DNA of 64,000 bases. Source: Rhynochetos jubatus. Its lineage: Eukaryota > Chordata > Aves > Eurypygiformes > Rhynochetidae. The DNA lies in assembly GCA_027574665.1 (NCBI GenBank), contig CM050648.1:138632175-138696174 (forward strand), read 5' to 3'. The notes below the pieces were generated by a model. That model saw only the letters and a program-made list of their open reading frames with translations, had not been told where the DNA came from and searched no databases. The position numbers and the translations under genes are program-made. Positions 34,151-44,720 of this stretch are shown in pieces. Every line of letters starts with the position of its first letter. Within the stretch, counting starts at the first letter, position 1.

Positions 34151-37100
34151 TACTTGGAGCATACTTTTTGATAGTTTTGCCTTTAAAATGTTAAAAAATG
34201 GCCTAGTTTTTGAGGGGGAGAGAGGTGAGGAAGGTTTCCAGGACTTCAGAATTTCCAACTAGAAGGAATGCAAAAGGTGCTTCCTCAAATGAGTTCTAAG
34301 AAGGTTACAACCCCTCCTCTTCCTAATTAAGTGCTGCAAATTTGCTGATAATTGGCAAGTTAAGCTGACATCCTGCTGGTAACCGCTCAGGGATTATGTT
34401 TAGTCTGTGCAGAAGATGTTACTTTCTCACTCAGTGTAACAGGCCAATAATCATGTGGATGGTGCCATCTCCAAGCAAGCATCTGTGGAATTAGGAGAAA
34501 TGAAATTAAGCCTCATGTCTAACTTGGCAGAAAAAGACTGTTTTGTGTAAAGACATCTGCTGTTCAAGGCACTCCACTGCCTGGCTGTTACATATCTTTT
34601 TGTAAGTCACATCTATAACACACTACAGACATCTTTTGGCTGGTCTGGGATACTTTGCAGCCCTCTGCCTAAATCAGAGGGCTATACAAAAGAAGTACAA
34701 GTGTAACTAATACTCTCTTTATAGCTCCTTCATAAAGCGAAATACACACAGAGGGGCTTTATTGTGAATGACGATTAACTTCACCGGACTGAATTATTTT
34801 TTCAACTTAAACAAACAGAGCCACGAGGAGGCATAAACGGCAACCTTGAGGCTGAATCACTTGGCCATTCGGTGAGCAGGAGAAATGCGCCTGGTGTGCT
34901 GTTACTGAGCGGACAAGAGGGAAAAGCAATGAAAGCATGTCAGCACAGGGCTATTTTGTCTTTCTGTTTTTCTCCTGCAGCTCCATCCCTTCCTCTTCTT
35001 TTGATCCTGGTCCCTTCAGCATCTCCCAGCATTTTGGCTGAGGCACAGCAGGAGTGAAAGGGAGACAAGAACACAGGCAACGCAGAGACAGGCAAATCCT
35101 AGGCAATGGGAGCTTGCCAGAGCGTAGACAGTCTACCCAGAGACCTGCCTGACCATGTAACTTTACCTTGCCTTGCACACACACGGTGATGTCCCTGGAT
35201 TATAAATCTGGATACGTGTGGATTTAGCACTCTTTCTAGGGGAGCTGCAGAGGTGGTGAAGATATAGCTGAGCTTGCAGCAGGTTCAGGGGGCTCAGGTG
35301 CCCTCTGGTCCTGCAGAGCTCATCCTCCCCCATAAGAAGAAGAAAGCAGAGTTGCAGAAACGGCAAATCACCGGCATCTGACTTGCTAGCCTGCAGTTGC
35401 TTGAGTTAGATGGTGACCACCGGGGAGCACTGACCGACGGCGAGCTGGCAGCTCACTTAAGAGCAAACACCAAAGACAAGGAAATGAACGGGTCAGGTAA
35501 GAGAGAGAAGCCGGTTGAGGCCGTATGTCTATTTAGAGCCAGCTCCCATTTCCACCCACACCTGTGCAGAAGGATTGTCTCCTCTCAATATCTTTCTTTT
35601 ACTGTGGCAGAGAGCAAGGTTTGCCACTCTCTCCTGTGTAAGTGCTGAGCAGCAAGAGAGCCTGGCAGAAATCAATAGAGACCGTTCCTCCTTCCGTTTT
35701 CAGGCACTGCAGCTATTGACTGAGGCTCACCCTTATCCAAATACCGTATATCCCGCAGGGGCTGCATGTGCCAGCCAGTTTTACCAGGCTCCTTCACGCC
35801 AGCAGCCTCACACCACTGATTCCCGGCTTCCCGGGTAGCTCACACTCAACCTCACAGATGGAGCTTCTTTTAATTCCGTCCCCCAGAAGAGGAAAACATT
35901 AAGAAATCCAGGAAGACATACAACACACTTGGTGTTTGCAAAGCTGCACCGGGCAAACACATGGGCTCGCCACGTATGTCCCTGGGCCTACGTGGAGAAG
36001 GAGAGGTTGATAAGCTTACAGTTGACCGACTTGTAACCCACCAGGGCAGGGCAGGGAGCCAGCTGCCATCTGAAAGCGTGCAGGGAGATGGCAGAAGCTG
36101 TGGGGAAGAAAACAAGAGTGTCTTTAACTGGATTAGCTGCTTACAGAATATTACATCATTCTTATCTCCTCCCAATCCAGGGCTTTCCTGACACTGACGT
36201 GTTTTATGATCCTACTCTCACGAGGTTAATAGTAAAAGAGCAGAGGAAGCATAAAAGAGATCAGTAACAGCTCAGAGTCAAATAAATTGGCTATAAAACC
36301 AGTGGAATACTGCTGAGGCACTGAGAAGCAGAGAATCAAAACCAACGACTTCAAAGAGCGTTCACGTTTCACACCAGCTACCAACGGAGCATTCATTTCA
36401 AGGTAGGTAGTTCAAGCGATATAAAGCACCAACAGAGCTCTTCATTAGCTATCAAACCTCTCCTAACAGGCAGCGGTTTAGGAGCAGGCTTATAAAGCTT
36501 TTGGAAGGTACAGGTGAAACCATGGAGAATGTATTTTAAAGTCATAGACCCTAAATAAGACAGAATTGTCAGTGTAGATGTTCTAGAAAATTTTTTTCTC
36601 CCACCAGCACGCCACTCCCGATTTTGCAACCCTGAGCCAGAGTTAAACTGGTTTCAGTTCAGATTAGCACAGCCATTTGGGCTGGCTTTCAAAGGTAAGG
36701 TCAGCAGGCAGACCTGTTCTCTTCCTTGAAAGGCAGCACCACATTGAGCAGATCAAAACACATCTGTCTGCTTCACATTAGCCAGCCAGTTCCCAGCCAA
36801 GGAGAGGCCTGGTCCAGCCTTGTTCTTCAACCTAAACAAGACCCCCAGGTGACACATCCACCTTATAAACCTCACAGCTTCATCTCCAGAAAGGAAGTAT
36901 TAGCATCTCGAACGACTCGGAGACAGAGAGACACTGCTTGGGCAAGGTTTTCAGCACTAACGCCAGCCATCTGAACCACCTCACTTGGTTAGAAACAAAG
37001 AAACATGTTAGAAACGTGTTTTGGTTGGGAGAGACCTTTAAGATCAAGTCCACCGTTAGGTGGGTCTTCAAAACATCTTACGTATCTCGTTAAAGCAGCC

Positions 37101-39652
37101 TTTGAACAAAGGGGACAACCCGATTCCTGAAGCACTAGCGATGTGGTGTGATGTCCAGGTTCCTCTGGCAAGGAACATTCCGAAGACAAAAGATTGGTGT
37201 AATTCCCTCTGCCCCTCCACTATTTTACCCAGGCAGCGTGACGCTTCCCGGGTATCAGCCGCCTAGGAAACCTCACACGTTTACAGCTTCTACAGGTCAA
37301 GCTTGCCTAAGGCTGCTCTTCACTTTGAGTACAAATGAAGATCAAAACCAAAAGGGCTTTACAGCATAATCACACTCAAATATTTTAAAACATAGAGCTC
37401 AGTGTTGGGTTTTATCCTCACCTTTCTGAAAACCAAAGAAGACGAAGGTATGCCCCCTGCCCATAGCATCGCTCTGTGAACCAGACTTACGGGACACGGG
37501 CGCAAGCCTTCACCCCCTAGACGCACAGGCCTGTGTCGTTGCAAGCTGTGTAGCAGGACCATGAGTTGGTAGAGGTTTGCAAACAAGGCCCACGGGAGCT
37601 TTGGGCACGGTGGCTTTCTCCAAGCTTCCGCGTTCAAAGGTATCGTGGAAAGTGCTGCCGTAATCCCGGCAAGGTGATAGCGGCCACGGGCAGCACAAGC
37701 AGCCCAAGCCCTGGATAACATCCTCTGCTTCTTACGCAGCCCGGCGCGGTCTTCTGAAGGGGTGCCACCCACGTTAACCCCGCTCAGCAGCACTTGCCCA
37801 CTTGCAGGCTGATACTGCCAAATGTGTGGAAAGTCAGGGTTGCTGTCAGGAGGTTTTGGAGCTGGGTTGGAAGGGCAGGGTGTGAGAAAAGACAGAAGCA
37901 AAGGGTGGGGGTTGGAGAGGTGGGTGTGCAAGGGTACAGTCAGGGTGATGGTGGCCTGGGGTGGCGGGCTGTGATGTGAGAGGGTGATGTTGGAGGAGAC
38001 AAGAGTGGGAGTCTTGGTCTCTACTGATTTAGAATTCTTTAAAATTTAATTTTAATTCTTTAGAATTTAGGTTCTTCAGAATATTTGGACTCTGCCAGCG
38101 AGTTTGATTTAATTTGATTTCCAAGTATGCAGAAGATGTAGCCTCTAAATCCTGCTTAGGGTTCGGCATCACGAAAGGCTAGTCTTGGATATGACTGCAC
38201 TGATGGCGCTTGGGAAGAACACATTTCTGGGACCAGGGGGAGGCGACATTAAATGCGCTCATTTTCAGAATTAACCTGTTGGACCCACATACTCATCTAG
38301 CAAGTAATGAGGATTCCGAAGGTCAGTCGTTGTCCCCAAGGACGCTCACACAGGCTGTACCGTCTTCCTCGGAGATACAGGGTACAGAGTGGCCATTTGA
38401 ACGCACCGGTAGGAAAGTCTAAGAGGGAGTTATCGCCGGGGGTAGGTATTGAATTTTAACTCCTGGCTGCAAACTACCCACGCTAAAAACAAGATATTCT
38501 ATTTGAGCAAAAGCAACGTATGTCACATGGAGACATTCAGTTTTTCAGTGAGAAAAAATGTTCATATCTAGCTGCAGGTGACATTTAAAAGGCAGGCTGG
38601 TGCTTTTAAATAGGAGCAAAGAGGAATATTTAAATATAAACCTGAAATGGAAACATGAACGTTGGCGACTCCTCACAAGAATTAACTAGCCCACAGCCAT
38701 ACCAGTGTCTCTCCGCACTCCTTGTGCATTTGAGTTGTGCTCTTATACACCCAAATGTATAGTTTCATGAACAGAACTGCAGCCTGACCTTGAACAGGTG
38801 TCACCGTGTCCATGTGCAACTGAGATGAAGGTGAATTAAATGAATGAATCTAAGGAAAGACTTCAAAAATCTTGGGTGTTTAAGGACCTAGTTCTCGGTG
38901 GAAAAAATAAGTTCTTTGTAAAAACCTTTGAGAGAGAAACAGAGAAAAACTGCGATTTGGCTGAAAATGTTTGGATGTTCACATTTTTATACCAAAAAAA
39001 AAAAAGATTTCCACAGGTATGTTCCACAAATAGGCAAATCATTCAGCACTTAACCCACTGTTTGTTTTGAAGCACTTCAGGTAATGTCCAACGGCTCTTT
39101 CTCTTGTCCGATGGCTCTCAAACACCAGGTGCCAATTTTTAAAAACCTTCACCTTTAAACAGGAGCAAATGTGTTATTTCAGTTCCCAGCCTCTGGGTTC
39201 AGTACTGGTCCCACAGTTTAAAGCAGATTTTGAAGAACAGCTTTGGATAAGAGAGCAACATGAAGATAAGGAAACTGGAAAGTCCTTGGTGTGGTGCTGA
39301 GCCCTCCCATAGCGTGTGGCTTATGATCTGCACAACGTGCAAATGGAGGAAGAGGCCATCGCTGCATGTTCCTGCTACCTGCCAGCACCACCACCAAAAA
39401 GCCCCAAACCCATCGTGCTGAGACCTTTCGTTTGTTTCCATACGGATCAAGAAGTGACACTGGAAGCTGAGCTGCGTACTACAGGTGATCTTGTCGGACT
39501 GCAGCGTTTCGTAAGGGCAAGGTGAGTGCAGACCTCGAGGGAGCAGAGGGAGAGAGAGAAAAGGCTTCTTTTGGCACGGCATGCGTGCAGTTTGCAAACG
39601 TCAGGATAATCCCAGTGGCAGCAAGAGGGAGAATTTTTTACATTTAGTAACA

Positions 39653-40387
39653 TTTATTTCTGCATTCGGTATCAAGTACATAAGTGCAAATATTCAGAGT
39701 CCATAATTAAGTCCATTAGGAACTACAGAGAATGTAATACAAATCGTAATAAATTTAACATGCTGGAACTTTCCAGTTACCATACATGTAAATCAGCCTG
39801 TCAATCCCTTACGACAAAAGTACTGGGTTTCGTTTTCATTTTTTTGAGTTATACAAAACTGATTACCATAAGTATCGATTACTGTTTATTTGTGCTGGAA
39901 AACACTAAAACATCAGTCTACAATTCTATATAGTTAATAAAGATGAATCCAACCAGCAACCCAGTGACGTAGAAGCAATTTTAACTATTGCATCAGTGCG
40001 CTAAGCAGGAAAGCCCCTAGCCACATGTAACATTAAAAGTTATAGAAGCGATGCCAATAGAAGAAGGAAAAACACTAAAAAAATAAAATAAAAAAGGTCA
40101 ATATTATTTAGGCTCTCACCATCATGCACTTTATAAGCAACACAAAAAACCACATCTAGTACACTTTTCTCTTTACTATACTTTAGTGCTTGACACAAGT
40201 GATTGCAAATATTCTAAGTGCAGAAGCAGCAGGGGAAAAGCACTGCTTCCGAGTTTTATGTTTCTAAGATTATGGTGTCGAGAAAAAAAAGAACGATAAA
40301 TTTGCAGTAAAGTGTAAGAACAGAGCTGTTTCACTCCAGATTCCCCTATTATTCACTACTGTAGTCGATGAATTCTTGATGTCTGCT
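39653..40387 (-). other. RTN1: RTN1 3' untranslated region
   Basis: This is AT-rich sequence downstream of the RTN1 stop. A polyadenylation signal AATAAA lies at the distal end (complement of 39653-39658), and a second possible one at 39885-39890. The UTR would be about 735 nt with the distal signal. The end is inferred. Confidence 0.75.
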
Positions 40388-40430
40388 TTACTCTGCCTTT
40401 CTCTTAGCACCTGGGATTTTAGCTTGAATC
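40388..40430 (-). CDS. RTN1: RTN1 last coding exon (stop codon)
   Basis: The acceptor TTATTTCCAG is followed by G (completing Lys) and IQAKIPGAKRKAE, then TAA at 40390-40388. The C-terminal KRKAE has Lys at positions -3 and -5, the KxKxx form of the dilysine ER-retrieval signal, consistent with the ER location of reticulons. Confidence 0.97.
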
Positions 40431-40767
40431 CTGGAAATAAAGGGAAAAAAAGAAGGATTATATAGTGAGGCAGCTATATAATAGGCAGCTATTCCAGTGG
40501 ATCCCCACTTGAAGTCCTACCCAGGGGTAATCTCTAGCTTGTGCTCAGGGTGTTGTCACTACAAGTGGACAAGATTCTAGTAAAAAAAAGGGGTGATGCC
40601 CATCTATGTGTTCCTACAGGCTCGTTCATGTAACCATGGCATATGCTCAGTGATATTCTTCCCCCCTTCCGTACTCTACCATGGTCTGTTGGAAGCCAGG
40701 AATGAAGTTTAAACAAAGCATTTGCAGTACAGACTCTCAGTCCTGCCAAAGGCTAAGGGCCTTGCAG

Positions 40768-40970
40768 AATCACAGAAATATTTGCTGGAAAGGACCCCTG
40801 GAAATCTCTGAATCAACTTCCTACATGAGGCAGGACTGTTGCCAACGCCAAATCATTGGTTGGTAGTGGTTTTGTCTTGCTGCATCTTGAAAACCTCCAA
40901 GGAAGGAGGTTCTGGCACCTCCCTGTGTAGCCTGCTCCAGTGCTGTCCTAATGTCCTAGTGAAAAAGGCA
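40768..40970 (-). mobile_element. CR1 LINE 3' fragment
   Basis: It begins ATCACAGAAATATTTGCTGG and contains GAAAACCTCCAAGGAAGGAG and CTGCTCCAGTGCTGTCCTAA, the reversed CR1 tail. A plus-strand CR1 follows almost directly, head to head. Confidence 0.8.
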
Positions 40971-40977
40971 CAGGTTT

Positions 40978-41142
40978 CCTAGAGAGGTTGTGGATGCCCC
41001 ATCCCTGGAAGTGTCCAAGGCCAGGCTGGATGAGGCTTGGAGCACCCTGGTCTAGTGGAGGGTGTCCCTGCCCATGGCAGGGGGGTTGGAACTGGATGGG
41101 CTTTAAGGTCCCTTCCGACCCAAACTGTTCTGTGATTCTGTA
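40978..41142 (+). mobile_element. CR1 LINE 3' end
   Basis: It runs from CCTAGAGAGGTTGTGGATGC through GAACTGGATGGGCTTTAAGG to TGTTCTGTGATTCTG, a 5'-truncated CR1 in an intergenic-to-RTN1 intron position between the last two coding exons. Confidence 0.95.
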
Positions 41143-41598
41143 GTGCTTCCAGGTATTTTCTTTCTGTAACAGGGTGGTGTCCCAGCTCCCACTTTGTTCA
41201 TTAATGGTATTATTAACTCCAAAGGACAGAGTCCCTGAATGCAAAAAGCCAGGCTTAGAGTGGTCATCGGGGAAGGGAGTTGACACATTCCTTCCTGTTT
41301 GTCTTGGCCAGGTAGAAGTATGGACATCAGTTCCTGGTTGGGCTTCTCTGTCCAGAGCTGCCCAAAGGGCAGGAGAAGGGAGAGAAGGATGTAGGGTCAC
41401 AGCTCTGCCTCCGACTACACTCAGCTGAGAACTGTGTTCCTCCAGGGATCTGTCCTCCTCCAGGCTCTTACATCCCAGGAGCTAGGGAGGACGTCATTCG
41501 CAGGGCATGTTGTCCCCAGGACCCCCCAGCTCTTAGCCACCCCCAGAGCCCCCCAACCTCACAGCAAGACTCCCGGTCAGGTCTGCTGCTGAACTCAC

Positions 41599-41657
41599 TT
41601 TGCCACAACAGTGTTTATGTGGGTCCGCACAAGCCCCAAGTATTGATCAATCTGTGC
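41599..41657 (-). CDS. RTN1: RTN1 coding exon 6 of RTN1-C
   Basis: It is 59 nt and encodes AQIDQYLGLVRTHINTVVA plus AA of a split Lys codon before GTGAGT. The acceptor is TCTCTGCAG. This is the hydrophilic C-terminal part of the reticulon domain, residues 176-195. Confidence 0.97.
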
Positions 41658-41743
41658 CTGCAGAGAGCAAAAGGAGACGGAGTCAGTCAGGAACCAAGAA
41701 GGCAGAACCCCCCCAGACACCCAAACCGCACGGACAGACTTAC

Positions 41744-41790
41744 CTGGTACTTGTCATATACAACGGGGAGAGTAAACATGGACACCACAG
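41744..41790 (-). CDS. RTN1: RTN1 coding exon 5 of RTN1-C
   Basis: It is 47 nt and encodes (A)VVSMFTLPVVYDKYQ, the end of the second hydrophobic hairpin, before the consensus donor GTAAGT. The acceptor is CTCCTCAG. Confidence 0.97.
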
Positions 41791-42174
41791 CTGAGGAGAA
41801 AAAGAGCACACCGTTATATTCCTGCCGGCCGGATGCCCCCAGAGAAGAGACCTACTTCAGTGACAGCCACGTACCGCGCCACTTGGGCAGCTGATCCACC
41901 AGGGATCTTTGTGTTGAAAAGGAACTTTACCCAAACCTCCCAAATATGGAATTTCCCATTGCCCTGCGACTAGTGGCTGCAAAGCCATAAAGCACAAATT
42001 CGTTCTAGCGGGAGGGACAACAGTATGGGAATAATGAATATTTACTGGACAGGGAAATAGAGGTCGATGGTTTAACTGCGGGGAAGCAGAACAATGATAG
42101 GCTGGTTTGGCTAAGCCGAGACCGCGAGGGAGTTAAAGCTAAGAACAGATTTTTAAGGAAATGTTGGTTTTTAC

Positions 42175-42244
42175 CCATTATCAGAAGAGTCAGGCCATTG
42201 AAGAGGGCTCCCACGTAAGTCAGCAGCCACATTAGTACTGCAAA
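42175..42244 (-). CDS. RTN1: RTN1 coding exon 4 of RTN1-C (second hairpin)
   Basis: It is 70 nt and encodes FAVLMWLLTYVGALFNGLTL and LIM, then G before GTAAAA. With exon 5 it forms the second long hydrophobic hairpin of the reticulon homology domain (about residues 137-172), which wedges into the outer ER leaflet to curve tubules. The acceptor ATTTAG directly precedes TTTGCAG. Confidence 0.97.
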
Positions 42245-43082
42245 CTAAATTAAAGAAGGATCGTTACATCACCTCCAGGGTCAGCAATTAGTTCACTTAG
42301 CCAGCTAACAAAAGAGCGCGTTAGCCTTTTTGACCGTGTAAGGAGACTTGTTAAGTAAGGCACATTGGGAACTAGGGACTTCTGGGTGTGTAAACCCCAA
42401 TCTGTTTTGCTCTTCACTGCTTCTCACCTTCTTAGCTGAGCTTGAATGTACGTTTAGGGCTTAATTGCATACATTCAGGACTCTGCATTGAGCATGGCAC
42501 AGGCAGATTTCTGCGTCCAGTTTTGATGATGGCAATGCCACCCGGTAAATCACAGCCCCACAGTGATAATCCCACCGACTGAAAACTCCTGAGGCTGAAA
42601 GATGGGTAAGTTTTTCTGAAAATCTTTAGTAATTTAGGAGCCTAATGCCTGTCTGCTCTCTTCATGATCTTCCCTTTGCCCTGAAAGACACCTACTTGGG
42701 TGTAAGGCTGAGAATAAATAATTACCTCGGCAGGGGGGGAAAAAGACCTTCCTCCACAGACAGAAATGTCACCATTAGGGGAAATCCAGGTTAACAGAGG
42801 TATTAGAGCAAACACACCATTTTGTGCCAAAGTCACAGAAAGCATAACGCAGAGATGGTTCTGGAACTGCAGTGAAGCTAAGCTGGTGCTGCAACTTTTA
42901 TAACTCCTGTATTACATGTCAATAAATTCAAATTCAGATTGTCAAACCTCTAAACCGCTGGAAGCAAGTGGTTTGGAAATCAGAAAGGAGAGCAACTTTT
43001 ATATTTGGAGCTACACAAAACCAGGTTTTATGACAAAATTGTCAACATGGGAAGCAGCACTTTCAAATGCAGATTGATCCTT

Positions 43083-43105
43083 GGGGTGGGGGGTGGGGTG
43101 GGGGG
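43083..43105 (+). promoter_or_regulatory. G-run array next to an RTN1 splice donor
   Basis: Four G-runs of 4, 6, 4 and 6 bases are separated by single Ts, a compact G-quadruplex pattern on the plus strand. It starts 24 bases downstream of the RTN1 exon 3 donor. The RTN1 pre-mRNA carries the C-rich complement, the kind of tract bound by PCBP/hnRNP K proteins. Confidence 0.8.
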
Positions 43106-43129
43106 ATGAAATATTTAAAGCAATCCTAC

Positions 43130-43268
43130 TTTTAGAGAATCCACAAGGTCCTGAACGAGAAAGAGTCTCCTCAGCTCTTTGACTGTGCTGTTGACGTATA
43201 GCTGCAGACAGTCTGTGTATTTCTGAATCTGGTCCTGTGAAAGATTCATTTCCATCTCCAAGTAGGCT
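43130..43268 (-). CDS. RTN1: RTN1 coding exon 3 of RTN1-C (66-residue-type loop)
   Basis: It is 139 nt and encodes AYLEMEMNLSQDQIQKYTDC, then LQLYVNSTVKELRRLFLVQD and LVDSLK. This is the hydrophilic loop between the two membrane hairpins (the region equivalent to Nogo-66 in RTN4). The acceptor is TTTCTGGCAG and the donor GTAGGA, with a G-run array 24 bases into the following intron. Confidence 0.97.
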
Positions 43269-43542
43269 CTGCCAGAAACACAGGTCCAGTTACAAACCCA
43301 GGTAGGTTCACCTGCCGTTCATGCTCGTGCCTGTCTATCCCATCACTCCCTCCTCCCCAGACTTCATTTCTTTGTGCTGGAGCAACGTGTCCCCCTTCCC
43401 ACAAGCGCAGAGCCACCAGCACACACGGTCTTCACCTTGCATGACCCATCTCCCTGGGTAGTTTTGGGCTGTGCCAGGGCTGTTTGCCTCTCCCCACAGA
43501 CTTCAGTGCACCACTGCTGTCACAGGAGGGGACATCCATATG

Positions 43543-43727
43543 CACTGGGACAGGTTGCCCAGAGAAGCTGTGGGTGCCCCATCCCTGGAAGTGTCCAAGG
43601 CCAGGCTGGATGAGGCTGGGAGCAACCTGGTCTAGTGGAGGGTGTCCCTGCCCATGGCAGGGGGGTTGGAACTGGATGGGCTTTAAGGTCCCTTCCAACC
43701 CAAACCATTCTATATGTTTCTATGATC
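43543..43727 (+). mobile_element. CR1 LINE 3' end
   Basis: It runs from CTGGGACAGGTTGCCCAGAG through GGAACTGGATGGGCTTTAAG to the TATATGTTTCTATGAT end, inside the RTN1 intron between the 208-nt and 139-nt exons. Confidence 0.95.
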
Positions 43728-44512
43728 TCCTCCAACTGGGAGCCTCTGGAGGAACAAAAGCTGGTCTGGCTGCTGTCACCTTCAGCAGTGACTCCCCTTC
43801 TCTCTCCTCCACCCCTTCACCCTCCAGCACCTCTCTCTGTGCTATGCCCATGTTGTGAGATGCATCTCAGACCTGACCCAACTGAAACAAAAGAAGCAGC
43901 ACCCCAACAAAGCTTTTTTTCAGTGTGTGTGTTTACTAACCAGACTGGTTCCGTCACCTGGTTTGCCAACTTGTTGGCACAGCAGAGGAGAAAGTACTGC
44001 TGCACCCTGGAGCAGACCACCCCGACCCTGCGGAGGGTGGGGAGGGCACCAGCATTGGCACCGGCACCATCACCCAGGGTGATGGATTGCCACGTCGCAG
44101 CCAAGCAGTGCTGGAGAAAAGACACAAATAGTTTCTGCCTTTGCCCTGAGAGAGCGCCCTGAAACAATACTCTTCCTGCTCGCAGAGACGCTGTAATATC
44201 ATTAGCTCTAAATAAACTCTTTTTCTCTGTTGGTTTAAAATTTTCTGGATCTTTTGAATTTCAGGAAAAAAAATCCCATGTCTCAGAGGATGATGGCTTT
44301 TATGTTGTGGGGTTTTTTTCCCCCCAGGATCTGAGTCAATGCAGCCTTACAGCTCTTGAGACGCTGGACAACGAAAAAAATAATTCCCCTGTCATGAGCA
44401 AGAAAAGAATTGTATGCAGTACAAAAGCAGCAGCTAAAGAAACGTGAATTGCCCCAGGGAATGGATCCTTTGCAAGATAAATGGCCCCTGGGCATGACTG
44501 CAAAGCACTCAC

Positions 44513-44720
44513 TTGAAGGGGTGGCCCTCGTCCGTCTTCTGCACAGCCTGTAGGACCGATTTGTAGATTCTGAAGCTAATGGTGGCCGAGAGGCCAGCGA
44601 GGGCCAGGTAGGCCACGACGCTGACGACGCTGAACTGGGTCAGGGAGAAGAGCAGCAACAGGAGGCTGCCAAACACAATCCCTGTCTGCTTGATGTCACG
44701 CCAGTACAACAGGTCGATAG
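44513..44720 (-). CDS. RTN1: RTN1 coding exon 2 of RTN1-C (first hairpin)
   Basis: It is 208 nt, the usual length of this reticulon exon. It encodes [20 protein letters not shown], a long hydrophobic hairpin, then [20 protein letters not shown] and F plus AA of a split Lys codon before GTGAGT. The first hairpin spans about residues 34-70. This exon is shared by RTN1-A, -B and -C and begins the reticulon homology domain. Confidence 0.98.

Larger units (their letters stand above)
29461..39640. other. Intergenic region between the CCDC175 and RTN1 genes
   Basis: I recognise no coding exon or RNA gene here. It contains a CR1 fragment, short tandem duplications, an (ATC)5 run near 33056-33071 and a CpG-rich stretch around 37480-37760. 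That stretch carries a 190-codon minus-strand frame (37359-37931) that looks like chance in high-GC DNA. A minus-strand frame at 31395-31632 is likewise unassigned. Confidence 0.5.

Noticed and set aside
37017..37110. Possible degenerate CR1 tail (TTTTGGTTGGGAGAGACCTT)
   Set aside because: Only one short phrase matches; the rest cannot be followed.
37359..37931. 190-codon minus-strand open frame
   Set aside because: CpG-rich sequence with no recognisable motif and no splice context linking it to CCDC175 or RTN1; I tested it as a CCDC175 first exon and the sequence does not fit.
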